This document shows positions 34,853 to 43,652 of a stretch of 64,000 nucleotides of DNA, in pieces. Position numbers and translations under genes: made by a program. The stretch is taken from contig OY730440.1 in NCBI GenBank assembly GCA_963422655.1, positions 1,240,001 to 1,304,000 of the forward strand. Reading direction: 5' to 3'. This DNA is from CATQHS01 sp963422655. Lineage in GTDB: Bacteria > Actinomycetota > Acidimicrobiia > Acidimicrobiales > Aldehydirespiratoraceae. The notes under the pieces were generated by a model. That model saw only the letters and a program-made list of their open reading frames with translations, searched no databases and was not told the DNA's origin. Position 1 is the first letter of the stretch. Each line of letters starts with the position of its first letter.

Positions 34853-35608
34853 TCATGACACCAGCAGGATCCGGCGAGCTTTGCTCAGATCGGCAATACG
34901 GTCCGCAGCACCGGACCCGGCTCCTCCGTGGTCAGGATGGGCTTCACGAAGGGCGTCACGAAAGCCGCGCTGAACCGCGGCCCGGCCCGGCCGGCGCTCG
35001 TCGCTATGCAAGCCGAGCACCTTCAGAGCCCAGGCCACCGGGTCCAGCCCATCCTCGTCGGCTAGTGACGAAGACGACCGGTCGGTGCCGCCACCGGCGA
35101 ATCTCCTACTCCACAGATGATCGACAAATGCCTGATCGGCAAAGGTCGGGCTCAGGCCGGCGCGCCAACCCAACCCGCTCCGAACCGTTCTCATCACTTC
35201 GGAGCGACCGGCCGCAGGCACCGCCCCGGCCGCATAGACCGCACCCAGCACGAGCTGCCCGGGCTCAGCCCTCGACCCTTCGAGCTCACTGACCACCTGC
35301 TCATCCCGACGGTGCAGGCGCGCCACGCTGCGGGTGAGCCCGACCCGGTCCTTCTGGAGCCGGTGCCGAAGCCGGGGTTGGGGAACCCGCCGACCCTGCT
35401 CCAGTTCCTCGGTGAGGGCGAACACATCACTCATCAGATCATCGGAAAGTTCGGCCCCGAAACGAGCACAGATCGCCCCCAGCAGAACCCCTCCGGCGCC
35501 CGGGCCCCGATGGCCGGGATCGCCGGGCAACCAGCGTCGGCCCAAGGCCAGCCGGCGGGTGGGAGCGACGGGTCGGGAGTGGAAGATCTCCAACTCGGCC
35601 AGCAGCAC
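34853..35608 (-). CDS. J-domain protein of unknown function
   Basis: 251 residues. The first 180 have no recognised domain (beginning LLAELEIFHSRPVAPTRRLA). The C-terminal 60 form a J-domain-like helical hairpin with the HPD tripeptide in ALREAHPDHGG (near 223), so it may recruit a DnaK. GTG 35608 is the likely start. The frame is open upstream through the 15-bp repeat array, where it would encode PVPFR units; I consider that untranslated. It is separated from prfA by 81 bases. Confidence 0.65.
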   Translation of the reverse strand: MLLAELEIFHSRPVAPTRRLALGRRWLPGDPGHRGPGAGGVLLGAICARFGAELSDDLMSDVFALTEELEQGRRVPQPRLRHRLQKDRVGLTRSVARLHRRDEQVVSELEGSRAEPGQLVLGAVYAAGAVPAAGRSEVMRTVRSGLGWRAGLSPTFADQAFVDHLWSRRFAGGGTDRSSSSLADEDGLDPVAWALKVLGLHSDERRPGRAAVQRGFRDALREAHPDHGGAGSGAADRIADLSKARRILLVS

Positions 35609-35610
35609 AA

Positions 35611-35715
35611 TCCGAAAGGGTACTGGCCGAAAGGGTACTGGCCGAAAGGGTACTGGCCGAAAGGGTACTGGCCGAAAGGGTACTGGCCGAAAGGGTACTG
35701 GCCGAAAGGGTACTG
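35611..35715. repeat. Seven tandem copies of a 15-bp unit
   Basis: The unit GCCGAAAGGGTACTG is repeated seven times without interruption from 35611 to 35715; six copies are identical and the first differs in one base. The unit is a multiple of three, so it is open in all six frames (GYWPK repeats on plus, STLSA or PVPFR repeats on minus). It sits directly in front of the J-domain gene and 100 bases before the ImmA/IrrE gene. It is not a CRISPR, as there are no spacers. Confidence 0.95.
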
Positions 35716-35816
35716 GGCTTCCTGACGCCTGAGTGCTGGATCAGCTTCATCACCTTCCGATAAACCACGACCTGTGATCTGGTCTCTGTCACCGAACGTC
35801 GCTACTGTGATCTCGC

Positions 35817-36971
35817 ATGGCGAAGGCTCATGTCAATCCGGTGATGCTGCGTTGGGCGGTGGATCGCGCCGGAGTGCCGGTAAGCAAGCTCGGGAAGGCA
35901 CTCGAGAAGGGTCCTGAGTCGATCACGGCCTGGATCGAAGGAACAGAAGCGCCAACCTTCGTGCAGGCTCAGAAGCTGGCGAAGCAGTTGCGGGTTCCGT
36001 TCGGATACTTGTTTCTCGAAGAACCGCCCGAGGAGGAGTTGCCGATCCCCGACTTCAGACGGCCTCACAGTACTGGGCATCCAGTGTCCATCGACCTGCG
36101 AGACGTCATCTCCGACGTGTTACGCAAGCAGGATTGGTACCGGGATCACCGGATCGACAGCGACGAAGACCCGTTCGGGTTCGTCGGACGCTTCTCGCTT
36201 GCCAGCCCCGTCGCGACTGTCGCCGCTGACATGGGGGCAAGTCTCGACTTCGATACCAAAGTTCGTCCTGCGCCCCAGCCAACCGACTTCTTGCGGCAAT
36301 TCGTAAGCCGGATCGAGGCGTTAGGCGTTCTCGTCATGCGCAACGGGGTCGTAGGCCACTCGACGAATCGGCCGCTCAGTATCGAAGAGTTTCGCGGGTT
36401 CTCGATCGCTGATCCGATGGCGCCGGTCATCTTCGTCAACAATGTCGACAGCTTCACCGCTCAGATCTTCACCCTCGCCCATGAGCTGGCCCATATCTGG
36501 ATCGGCCAGGGCGGCATCTCCGATGCCGATCCAGCCATCGAGGCCGAGGCGACTGACATCGAAAGCTTCTGCAATGAGGTCGCCGGTGAGCTCCTGCTGC
36601 CCTGGGGTTCTATCGAAAAGAAATGGCAACCGCACTCCACTACTCCCGAGGAGTTCATAAGAATCATCGCCCGCGAATTCCATGTCTCCACGGTGATGGT
36701 CGCCCGCCAGTTGTGGACTCAGGGGGCCATCGAACGCAAGACTTTCTTCGACCTGTACGAAACGGAACGAGCCAAGTGGACGTCGAAGGATGGCGGCTCG
36801 ACCGGTGGAAACTTCTACCGGACCGCTCTGGTCCGAAACAGTCGGCTGCTCACAGAAGCACTCCTTGAGAGCGTGCACGCGTCCGAGACGTCCATACGCG
36901 ACGGGTCAAGCCTGCTCGGCGTCAAGCCGAAGAACCTGCCGAAGCTACGAGATCTTATCGGTGCCTCCTAA
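35817..36971 (+). CDS. ImmA/IrrE family metallo-endopeptidase with N-terminal HTH
   Basis: 384 residues. An HTH/XRE-like N-terminus (NPVMLRWAVDRAGVPVSKLG, 7-26, through RVPFGYLFLEE) is followed by a zinc protease domain with HELAH at 222-226. Such proteins commonly serve as the antitoxin or regulator next to a DUF4411 (PIN-like) gene. That partner is present one base downstream but is destroyed by a deletion. The gene is intact and has no obvious fault. GC is slightly below its surroundings, in keeping with an acquired module. Confidence 0.88.
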   Translation: MAKAHVNPVMLRWAVDRAGVPVSKLGKALEKGPESITAWIEGTEAPTFVQAQKLAKQLRVPFGYLFLEEPPEEELPIPDFRRPHSTGHPVSIDLRDVISDVLRKQDWYRDHRIDSDEDPFGFVGRFSLASPVATVAADMGASLDFDTKVRPAPQPTDFLRQFVSRIEALGVLVMRNGVVGHSTNRPLSIEEFRGFSIADPMAPVIFVNNVDSFTAQIFTLAHELAHIWIGQGGISDADPAIEAEATDIESFCNEVAGELLLPWGSIEKKWQPHSTTPEEFIRIIAREFHVSTVMVARQLWTQGAIERKTFFDLYETERAKWTSKDGGSTGGNFYRTALVRNSRLLTEALLESVHASETSIRDGSSLLGVKPKNLPKLRDLIGAS

Positions 36972-36972
36972 T

Positions 36973-37058
36973 ATGCGCCTGCTCGATGCCAACGTATTCA
37001 TAACCGCTACGAGAACACCTTCGAAATGATGCGATACCTCGGTGCCCGATTTATCTGA
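36973..37058 (+). pseudogene. DUF4411 (PIN-like toxin) gene with internal deletion
   Basis: ATG 36973 follows the ImmA/IrrE stop after one base and begins MRLLDANVFITATR, a DUF4411-like N-terminus (xLLDxNVFIxA). It stops after 18 codons. In a shifted frame at 37005-37058 the sequence ends RYENTFEMMRYLGARFI, which matches the C-terminal NTFEMxRxLGARF pattern that I recall for the same family. The two ends are therefore fused and roughly 130 codons are missing. The result is a dead toxin beside a live antitoxin-like gene. Confidence 0.65.
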
Positions 37059-37195
37059 TCCGCCCCGACTGCAACACGTGCGATGGCTAAGCCCCGAGCC
37101 GTCGGGCGGTCTTCGGTAGTGACGGCGGAGACGAAGATCTCCACCGTGATTGCGCTGGTACCTCACTTGGTCGATACAGATGGCAAGATGACGTC

Positions 37196-37921
37196 GTGAG
37201 CGATGACACCAACCCGGACCTAGCCGACAGCGGAACCGACACCGGCGGAGAATGGCTGGCCTACGAGCTACACGAATGGGCGCTGGAGAAACGGGTCATG
37301 CTCCAGCAGTTGCTGACCGGCGAGCAGGTCGTGCACTCATGGCAGGGGACCACGCTGCTCGTGCACGACACGCTGGAGGAAGCCGTCGACGACCTCATCT
37401 CCGAAGTGGAGGACGTGACCGACAACCGGATCGAGCTCGACTCCGACGTGGTCGCCTTCGAGATGACCGACTGGCCCGGTGAGCTGCAGGAACAACTGGT
37501 AGAAGGTCTGGGAGCGGCCGGCATCCCATACGAGATCGACGCCGACGGTGACTTGGTCGTGCGGACCGACGACGAGGAACAGGCTGAACTGGTGATCACC
37601 GACCTGCTGGCCCGGGCCAGTGAAACCAACCTGGTCGAGCTCGACGGCTTGGAGTTGAACGAGCTTCTCAGCGAGCTGTTCGTGGCCTGCGACCGGCTTC
37701 GCCGCGATCCCCATGACGTCGACGGCGTAATGAGGGGATTGGACAGCGCTCGGCAGGTGATGCACGTGCGCACGCCGTTCGGGTTGTCGGCAGTGGACTG
37801 GAAGCAAACGCGAGATGCGTCCGGTCGACTGGCCGTCATGCTCGAGAGCGACGACACCACCGATGAGGAACTGCGCGAGCTGGCTCACGGTTTGCGAGAT
37901 GTGCTACACCGGTTGATCTGA
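37196..37921 (+). CDS. Acidic protein of unknown function
   Basis: 241 residues, strongly acidic (for example EVEDVTDNRIELDSD and RTDDEEQAELV), no membrane segment or signal peptide. It has a repeated alpha/beta pattern with two segments of similar shape (about 25-95 and 95-140), then a helical C-terminal half ending LRELAHGLRDVLHRLI. GTG 37196 is the furthest sensible start. No family is recognised. The 137 bases before it contain nothing else recognisable. Confidence 0.6.
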   Translation: MSDDTNPDLADSGTDTGGEWLAYELHEWALEKRVMLQQLLTGEQVVHSWQGTTLLVHDTLEEAVDDLISEVEDVTDNRIELDSDVVAFEMTDWPGELQEQLVEGLGAAGIPYEIDADGDLVVRTDDEEQAELVITDLLARASETNLVELDGLELNELLSELFVACDRLRRDPHDVDGVMRGLDSARQVMHVRTPFGLSAVDWKQTRDASGRLAVMLESDDTTDEELRELAHGLRDVLHRLI

Positions 37922-38028
37922 CCGCAGACCCCGCCATAACTCTACGAACCGAGCTCACGTACCCGAGAGGCTGCCCTCTAACCACTGACCTGCTGGCGGT
38001 CCGAACAGACCCACCTGAATGGCTGGCT

Positions 38029-39750
38029 TCAAGTCTGCGGTACTTTGAGTACGACACCGTCTTTGAGCGCCTTGACCGTTTCCAAACCCAACAGTTCTAC
38101 AAGCTGCTCAAGACTATATTCTACAGATGAATAGGACCGATCATGGAACCAGACGAAGTACACATCCGCACCGTTCCAAGGCCTTTTCAATAGAAAACCT
38201 GCATTGTCAGGCAGATCGGACGGCAAACCATAGTACTCCTTCCAAAAATCTCTCGGAACATCCGTCAACAAGTACAAGGCGCGGTCTTCAGTGCTCCACA
38301 CGCGGCCATGAAGCGGATGAGACTTCAGATAGCTGATAGTCTCGGAGTCAGCCCAGTACTCAGAGGAATAGCTACCATCATGCCCATGGGTTATCCTGTG
38401 CTCTATACTATATAAATTCGCAATACCTTGCAGCCCCAGCCAAGAAAAGAGAGATACTGTCAGGATCGCTGCTGGCACACTTACAGTTCTCTTTCTCGAA
38501 AAGCCGAGCTCTCTGAACGGTGGACGATTCGAAGCGTAACCCCGGAGTGCATTCAGTATCAGCGTAACCACAACTACCGCTGGCACGTATATCGGTACCA
38601 TGTATCTGATCACTGGTGGAATTTGGTGAACGATGACACTTATTACCAGAGAACCTAAGTAAACCAATACGAAAACTGCTATAGCCGCCACCGTTGCCCA
38701 GTCGGGTGAGTATCCTATGCGATGCAAAACTCTCAGTTTATATCCTGCTAGGGCCAACAAAACGATCAGAACTGTAAACTTGAGCGACACCCCGATAATG
38801 GTAGGAGGAAGTGGAGTCACCTGAATATCGATCACAGTACCCAATTTACTCAAGATACTGAAATCGATACCCCCCAATGTCCACTTGAGGATTGTTTCGC
38901 TTAAACTACCGGGATAGCGCCTTAACGAAGCCTCCGATGGGTAGACTGTTCCAGTCAAGGAGGACGTGACTAATAGATTTCTAACCATCCATATACCTAT
39001 GGGCAGCATCGCAATAGTTGAATAGATGAAGATATTTCGTATTCTCGCCGAGAAGGCTGTACCCCTCTGGAACAGCAATACCAACAGAACGCTGCCAACT
39101 ACAGTTACTCCGATATAGCGAGTCAAGCAGCCCAGTGCGGTGTATATCGCGGCAAGGACTAACAGGGAGCCTTTGCTGGTATGCAAGAATCGATCCAAGG
39201 CATACAGCGAGAGAACAACAAACAAGACGAACAAGGGTTCCGAAAGGGCTCTAGCTGAGATGTTGCCCAGCAACGGTGAAATAGCACAGGCACAGCCCGC
39301 CCAAGTAACGAGGATCCTAGATTCGATATGATGGCGTAGCCACGTGGTTACGACAAAGATAGTCAGTCCCAGCGCTATAGCATTTATATATCCGGCTGCG
39401 GTAATGGTACTGATGCCGAAGAGGCCGGCCAAAGCAAGTACCAGCGGGAAGAGAGGAGCGTGATCGTGGAAAACAGACCCGTCCCATTGGTAGAAACCGT
39501 TCCCTTCCTGTAAGTTGCGCGCCGCTGATATATACGCGGTGGAATCTAGGTGCAGCCCCACCCCGAAATTGACTTCACGCAACAGGACAAGGGCCGTGCC
39601 CAGAACGCTGAGAACGGCCAGAAAGGCTGTGAAGCGGTCTATCCTCAGCTCTCTGATGGCATCGTTCGGAGTGGTCGAGTCGGGCTCGACCCACTCGGAC
39701 GTCATTTGATAGAAGTAGGCTTTTGCATTTGAGTAGGTTAGCGAGCCCAT
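38029..39750 (-). CDS. GT39-like membrane glycosyltransferase
   Basis: 573 residues with about eleven membrane helices and a C-terminal soluble tail. The first periplasmic loop carries an acidic motif (LHLDSTAYISAARNL, near residue 68) and HDHAPLFPLVLAL, as in dolichol/polyprenyl-phosphate mannose or arabinose transferases of the GT39/ArnT type. The gene is far richer in A and T than every neighbour and uses many AT-ending codons, so it was probably acquired. ATG 39750 or the later ATG at 39702 could be the start. It is a single-gene insert between the acidic protein and glpX. Confidence 0.75.
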   Translation of the reverse strand: MGSLTYSNAKAYFYQMTSEWVEPDSTTPNDAIRELRIDRFTAFLAVLSVLGTALVLLREVNFGVGLHLDSTAYISAARNLQEGNGFYQWDGSVFHDHAPLFPLVLALAGLFGISTITAAGYINAIALGLTIFVVTTWLRHHIESRILVTWAGCACAISPLLGNISARALSEPLFVLFVVLSLYALDRFLHTSKGSLLVLAAIYTALGCLTRYIGVTVVGSVLLVLLFQRGTAFSARIRNIFIYSTIAMLPIGIWMVRNLLVTSSLTGTVYPSEASLRRYPGSLSETILKWTLGGIDFSILSKLGTVIDIQVTPLPPTIIGVSLKFTVLIVLLALAGYKLRVLHRIGYSPDWATVAAIAVFVLVYLGSLVISVIVHQIPPVIRYMVPIYVPAVVVVTLILNALRGYASNRPPFRELGFSRKRTVSVPAAILTVSLFSWLGLQGIANLYSIEHRITHGHDGSYSSEYWADSETISYLKSHPLHGRVWSTEDRALYLLTDVPRDFWKEYYGLPSDLPDNAGFLLKRPWNGADVYFVWFHDRSYSSVEYSLEQLVELLGLETVKALKDGVVLKVPQT

Positions 39751-39817
39751 GGGAACACGAACCTGGAACCGCCGGATCGGCTACATCGGGTCGAAGGGGT
39801 CGGCTACGTTCGCGGTC

Positions 39818-40798
39818 ATGACTGATGACGCCGGGCCCAAGCCCGACCGGAACCTGGCCTTGGAGCTGGTGCGAACCACCGAAGCGGCGGCCATCGCCGC
39901 ATCCCGCTGGATGGGCCGGGGCGACAAGAAGGGTGCCGACGGCGCGGCAGTGGATGCCATGCGGATAGTGCTGGGCGGGGTGAACATGGACGGTATCGTC
40001 ATCATCGGGGAGGGCGAAAAAGACGATGCACCGATGCTGTACAACGGCGAACGGATCGGCAACGGGCACCCCCCCGAGACCGACATCGCCGTCGACCCGA
40101 TCGACGGCACGACCCTGACCTCGCTGGGCCGGGCCAACGCCCTGTCAGTCATCGCAGTAGCCGACCGGGGTTCGATGTTCGATCCCGGCCCTTGCGTTTA
40201 CATGGAGAAGATCGTCACCGGTCCCGAGGCCGCCGAATACATCGACATCACCAAGTCGGCCTCCGACAACCTCCATGCCGTGGCCGAGGCCAAAGGGGAG
40301 CACGTCCGAGATCTGACCGCAGTGATTCTGGACCGGGACCGCCACAACAACTTGATCGACGAGGTCCGCGAAGCTGGCGCCCGTATCCGTCTCATCCCCG
40401 ACGGAGACGTGGCCGGTGCTATCTCCACCGCTTGGCCCGACACCGGCGCCGACATCTTATTCGGCATAGGCGGTACGCCGGAAGGAGTCATCAGCGCCGC
40501 CGCGCTCAAGTGCATGGGTGGAGCGATGCAAGGACGCCTGTGGCCTCGCAACGAGTACGAGCGCACCGCTGCCGTCGCGGCCGGCTACGACTTGGCCGCC
40601 GTGCTCAGCCAGGACGATCTCATCCGCACCTCCAACTGCTTCTTCGCAGCCACCGGTGTCACCGACGGCGACCTGCTCAAGGGTGTCCACTTCGATGCCG
40701 TGCACTGCCACACCCAGTCGCTGGTGATGCGAGGGATGTCGGGAACGGTGCGCCTCGTGAAGGCCCACCACCGGCTGGGCAAGGCCCGAAAGCTCTGA
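39818..40798 (+). CDS. glpX: Class II fructose-1,6-bisphosphatase
   Basis: Gluconeogenic phosphatase of the GlpX type, the only FBPase class in most actinobacteria. The 326 residues contain the metal and phosphate sites GEGEKDDAPMLYNGE and DIAVDPIDGTTLTS, and the class II pattern GIGGTPEGVISAAALKCMGG. ATG 39818 is chosen: TACGTT lies seven bases before it and conservation begins at RNLALELVRTTEAAAIA. An in-frame ATG at 39749 would overlap the divergent glycosyltransferase start. Confidence 0.95.
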   Translation: MTDDAGPKPDRNLALELVRTTEAAAIAASRWMGRGDKKGADGAAVDAMRIVLGGVNMDGIVIIGEGEKDDAPMLYNGERIGNGHPPETDIAVDPIDGTTLTSLGRANALSVIAVADRGSMFDPGPCVYMEKIVTGPEAAEYIDITKSASDNLHAVAEAKGEHVRDLTAVILDRDRHNNLIDEVREAGARIRLIPDGDVAGAISTAWPDTGADILFGIGGTPEGVISAAALKCMGGAMQGRLWPRNEYERTAAVAAGYDLAAVLSQDDLIRTSNCFFAATGVTDGDLLKGVHFDAVHCHTQSLVMRGMSGTVRLVKAHHRLGKARKL

Positions 40799-40809
40799 TC
40801 CGGCTCTGA

Positions 40810-41208
40810 TCAGCCCGGGGCAGCATCCGCCACCCGCAGCCGCAACCGAGCCCGTTCGAGCGCGGCTCCGGCCTCGAAATCGTCGGCATTCGAGGCCAAG
40901 GCGGCCTCGGCCCGGCTCTGAGCCTCGGCGGCCCGGTTGACGTCGATGTTGGCAGCCGCCTCGGACACGTCCGACAAGACGGTGACGGTGCTGCCGCTGA
41001 CCTGAACGAAGCCCCGGTGAACGGCAAAGACGTCGCGCTGTTGCTCAGGGCCGAGCACCTCCACCGACCAAACGGCCAGCACCCCGATGAAGGGGGCGTG
41101 GCCGGGCTGGAAGGCGATGTCGCCGCCCTCGACGGTACGGGCGACGACCATCTCGGCTGAGCCAGCATAGGTCACCGCATCAGGGGAGACGAGCTGCACC
41201 TCCAGCAT
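40810..41208 (-). CDS. atpC: ATP synthase epsilon subunit
   Basis: Rotor-stalk subunit and intrinsic inhibitor of F1. The 132 residues have the N-terminal beta sandwich (MLEVQLVSPDAVTYAG, GHAPFIGVLAVW) and the C-terminal helical hairpin (NRAAEAQSRAEAALAS). It is the last gene of the atp operon, directly after atpD. Confidence 0.94.
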   Translation of the reverse strand: MLEVQLVSPDAVTYAGSAEMVVARTVEGGDIAFQPGHAPFIGVLAVWSVEVLGPEQQRDVFAVHRGFVQVSGSTVTVLSDVSEAAANIDVNRAAEAQSRAEAALASNADDFEAGAALERARLRLRVADAAPG

Positions 41209-41209
41209 T

Positions 41210-42667
41210 TCAGGCCCTCAGCTCAGCCGCCCGACGCTGGGCATCGGAAGCCCCGCCGACCATGTAGAAGGCCTGTTCGGGTAGGTCGTCGAGATCGCCG
41301 TCGACTAGCGCTTCGAACGACTCGATGGTCTCGGAGACCGGGGTGAATACGCCGTCCTGGCCAGTGAAATTGCGGGCCACGAACATCGGCTGGGACAAGA
41401 ACCGCTGAACCTTGCGAGCCCGGTCGACAGTGACCCGGTCCTCTTCGGACAGCTCGTCGAGACCGAGAATGGCGATGATGTCGGTGAGCTCCTTGTAGCG
41501 CTGGAGCACCTCCTGGACCCGGCGGGCCACGTTGTAGTGACGCTCCCCCACCACCAAGGGATCGAGGATGGTCGACGTGGATGCCAGCGGGTCGACAGCC
41601 GGGTAGATACCCAGAGCGGCGATGTCCCGGCTCAGCTCGGTGGTACCGTCGAAGTGGGTGAAGGACGTGAACGGGGCCGGGTCGGTGTAGTCGTCGGCCG
41701 GAACGTATACGGCTTGCAGCGACGTGATCGACCTACCCCTCACAGAGGTGATCCTCTCTTGGAGTTCGCCCATCTCGTCGGCCAGGGTGGGCTGATACCC
41801 CACCGCCGACGGCATGCGCCCCAGCAGGGTGGAAACCTCGGACCCAGCTTGGACGAACCGGAAGATGTTGTCGATGAACAACAATACGTCCTGGTTCTGG
41901 ACGTCCCGGAAGTACTCGGCCACGGTCACCCCGGCCAGAGCCACCCGCAGGCGCACTCCGGGCGGCTCATCCATCTGACCGAACACCAGGGCCGCCTTGT
42001 CGAGCACCGACGTCTCGCCGTCGCCCATCACCGTCTCGCCCATTTCCAGGACCAGGTCGGTGCCCTCCCGGGTGCGCTCGCCCACCCCGGCGAATACCGA
42101 CACCCCGCCGTGGTTGGTAGCTACCCGAGTGATCATCTCGGTGATGAGCACGGTTTTGCCCACCCCGGCCCCACCGAACAGACCGATCTTGCCACCCTGC
42201 TTGTAGGGGGTGAGCAGGTCGATCACCTTGACCCCCGTTTCGAACATATGAGCCGACGGCTCCAGAGTGTCGAAGGCGGGAGCGGGCCGGTGGATGTCCC
42301 AATGCTCGTCGGTGTCGTGTCCGGGAGTGTCGAGGCACTCCCCCATCACGTTCCAGACATGGCCCAAGGTGTCGTCGCCCACCGGGATCCGGATGCCGTG
42401 CCCGGTGTTGCGAACCTCGGTACCCCGGGTCAACCCGTCGGTCGGCTTCATGGCGATGGCCCGGACCCGGTTGGCGCCGATCTGCTGAGCCACTTCGGCC
42501 GGAACCACCACACCGGAGCCGTCGGCGGTTACTGTGAAGGACAGTTCGGTGTTGATCTCTGGAAGATGTCCGGGCGGGAACTCCACGTCTACGACCGGGC
42601 CGGCGATACCGACGATGCGGCCGGGCCGGAGCCCGGTTTCGGTGAGATCGGATTCGATGACGGTCAT
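41210..42667 (-). CDS. atpD: ATP synthase beta subunit
   Basis: Catalytic subunit of F1. The 485 residues contain the P-loop GGAGVGKT (165-172), the catalytic glutamate region GERTREG, and DELSEEDRVTVDRARKVQRF with the DELSEED lever. It lies between atpG and atpC, with 21 bases to atpG. Confidence 0.98.
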   Translation of the reverse strand: MTVIESDLTETGLRPGRIVGIAGPVVDVEFPPGHLPEINTELSFTVTADGSGVVVPAEVAQQIGANRVRAIAMKPTDGLTRGTEVRNTGHGIRIPVGDDTLGHVWNVMGECLDTPGHDTDEHWDIHRPAPAFDTLEPSAHMFETGVKVIDLLTPYKQGGKIGLFGGAGVGKTVLITEMITRVATNHGGVSVFAGVGERTREGTDLVLEMGETVMGDGETSVLDKAALVFGQMDEPPGVRLRVALAGVTVAEYFRDVQNQDVLLFIDNIFRFVQAGSEVSTLLGRMPSAVGYQPTLADEMGELQERITSVRGRSITSLQAVYVPADDYTDPAPFTSFTHFDGTTELSRDIAALGIYPAVDPLASTSTILDPLVVGERHYNVARRVQEVLQRYKELTDIIAILGLDELSEEDRVTVDRARKVQRFLSQPMFVARNFTGQDGVFTPVSETIESFEALVDGDLDDLPEQAFYMVGGASDAQRRAAELRA

Positions 42668-42688
42668 GCTTCCTCCATTGGGCCGTAG

Positions 42689-43645
42689 TCAGGCCGTTAC
42701 CGTTTCGGCCCCGTAACTCTCGATCAGAGCAGGCAGATCCGCATCGAGATCTATGGCCCCCAAGGCCTCGGCCCCCCCGACGATCTCCATGATCTCGGTG
42801 GTTATGGCATCCTGGCGGGCCTGGTTCATCTCCCGGGAGAGCTTGGTGATGAGCTCTTCGGCGTTGTCGGTGGCCGCCTTCATGGCTCGCTGGCGGCTGG
42901 CGTGTTCCGATGCGGCTGCTTCGAGCAGGGCTCCGAAGAGCCGGGCTTCGGTATAACGGGGCAGCAATGCGCCCAGCACGGCCTCGGGGGAAGGCTCGAG
43001 CTCGAAGGCCGCTGTCACCACCTCGGCGCCCCCACCGGCCCCGGCGATCACCGACATCTCGGCCAGAGGCAGAAAGCTCCGTACTGCCACCCTCTGGGTC
43101 CCCATCGAGACGAACTCGGTGTATATCAGCTCGACCCGGTCGACAGCGCCTTCGACGAAAGCCGCCGTCACCGCCTCGGCCAGCCGCCGGGCGTCGGAGT
43201 AGTCGGGATTGTCGCTGAAGCCGTCGAAAGCGTGATCGACCCGGTAGTTGCGGAACCGGAAGTAACGAGCCGACTTCCGGCCCACGCAGAACAGCGAGTA
43301 GCCCCGGCCCTCGCTGACATGGCCCATGACCTGACGCTCGGCGGCCCGGATGACCGAGGTGTTGTAGGAACCGGCCAGGCCGCGGTCGGCGGCAACGACG
43401 ATGAAGGCCACCGTGCGCACCTCCTCGGCTCGACGCAGCAGCGGATGGGGGATCTCGGTGCCTCGGGCGGTCAGATTCTCGATCACGGTAGTGATGTAGT
43501 GGGCGTAGGGCCGGGCCGAGGCGGCTCGTTGCATGGCCTTGACCACCCTGGTTGCCGCGATCAGCTCCATGGCCCGCGTGATCTTCTTGGTCGACTGGAC
43601 ACTTCCGATCCGACGCCGCAGTTCGCGCTCTCTACCACCCGGCAA
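42689..43645 (-). CDS. atpG: ATP synthase gamma subunit
   Basis: Central rotating shaft of F1. 318 residues from TTG 43645: LPGGRERELRRRIGSVQSTK, then KITRAMELIAATRVVKAM, with the C-terminal helix (ELITKLSREMNQARQDAIT, then EIMEIVGGAEAL). TTG is chosen because it lies seven bases after the atpA stop, a GAGGAG sequence precedes it at a longish distance, and family conservation begins right there. The much longer open frame upstream is antisense-like sequence inside atpA. Confidence 0.95.
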   Translation of the reverse strand: MPGGRERELRRRIGSVQSTKKITRAMELIAATRVVKAMQRAASARPYAHYITTVIENLTARGTEIPHPLLRRAEEVRTVAFIVVAADRGLAGSYNTSVIRAAERQVMGHVSEGRGYSLFCVGRKSARYFRFRNYRVDHAFDGFSDNPDYSDARRLAEAVTAAFVEGAVDRVELIYTEFVSMGTQRVAVRSFLPLAEMSVIAGAGGGAEVVTAAFELEPSPEAVLGALLPRYTEARLFGALLEAAASEHASRQRAMKAATDNAEELITKLSREMNQARQDAITTEIMEIVGGAEALGAIDLDADLPALIESYGAETVTA

Positions 43646-43652
43646 GGCTCGA

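Noticed and set aside
35611..35715. CRISPR array
   Set aside because: The repeat unit is 15 bases and continuous; there are no spacers and no cas genes.
37920..38041. 9-bp inverted repeat (ACCGCAGAC / GTCTGCGGT) around the end of the glycosyltransferase as insertion-element ends
   Set aside because: The repeat is short, no matching copy lies at the other side of the insert and there is no transposase; it may be chance.
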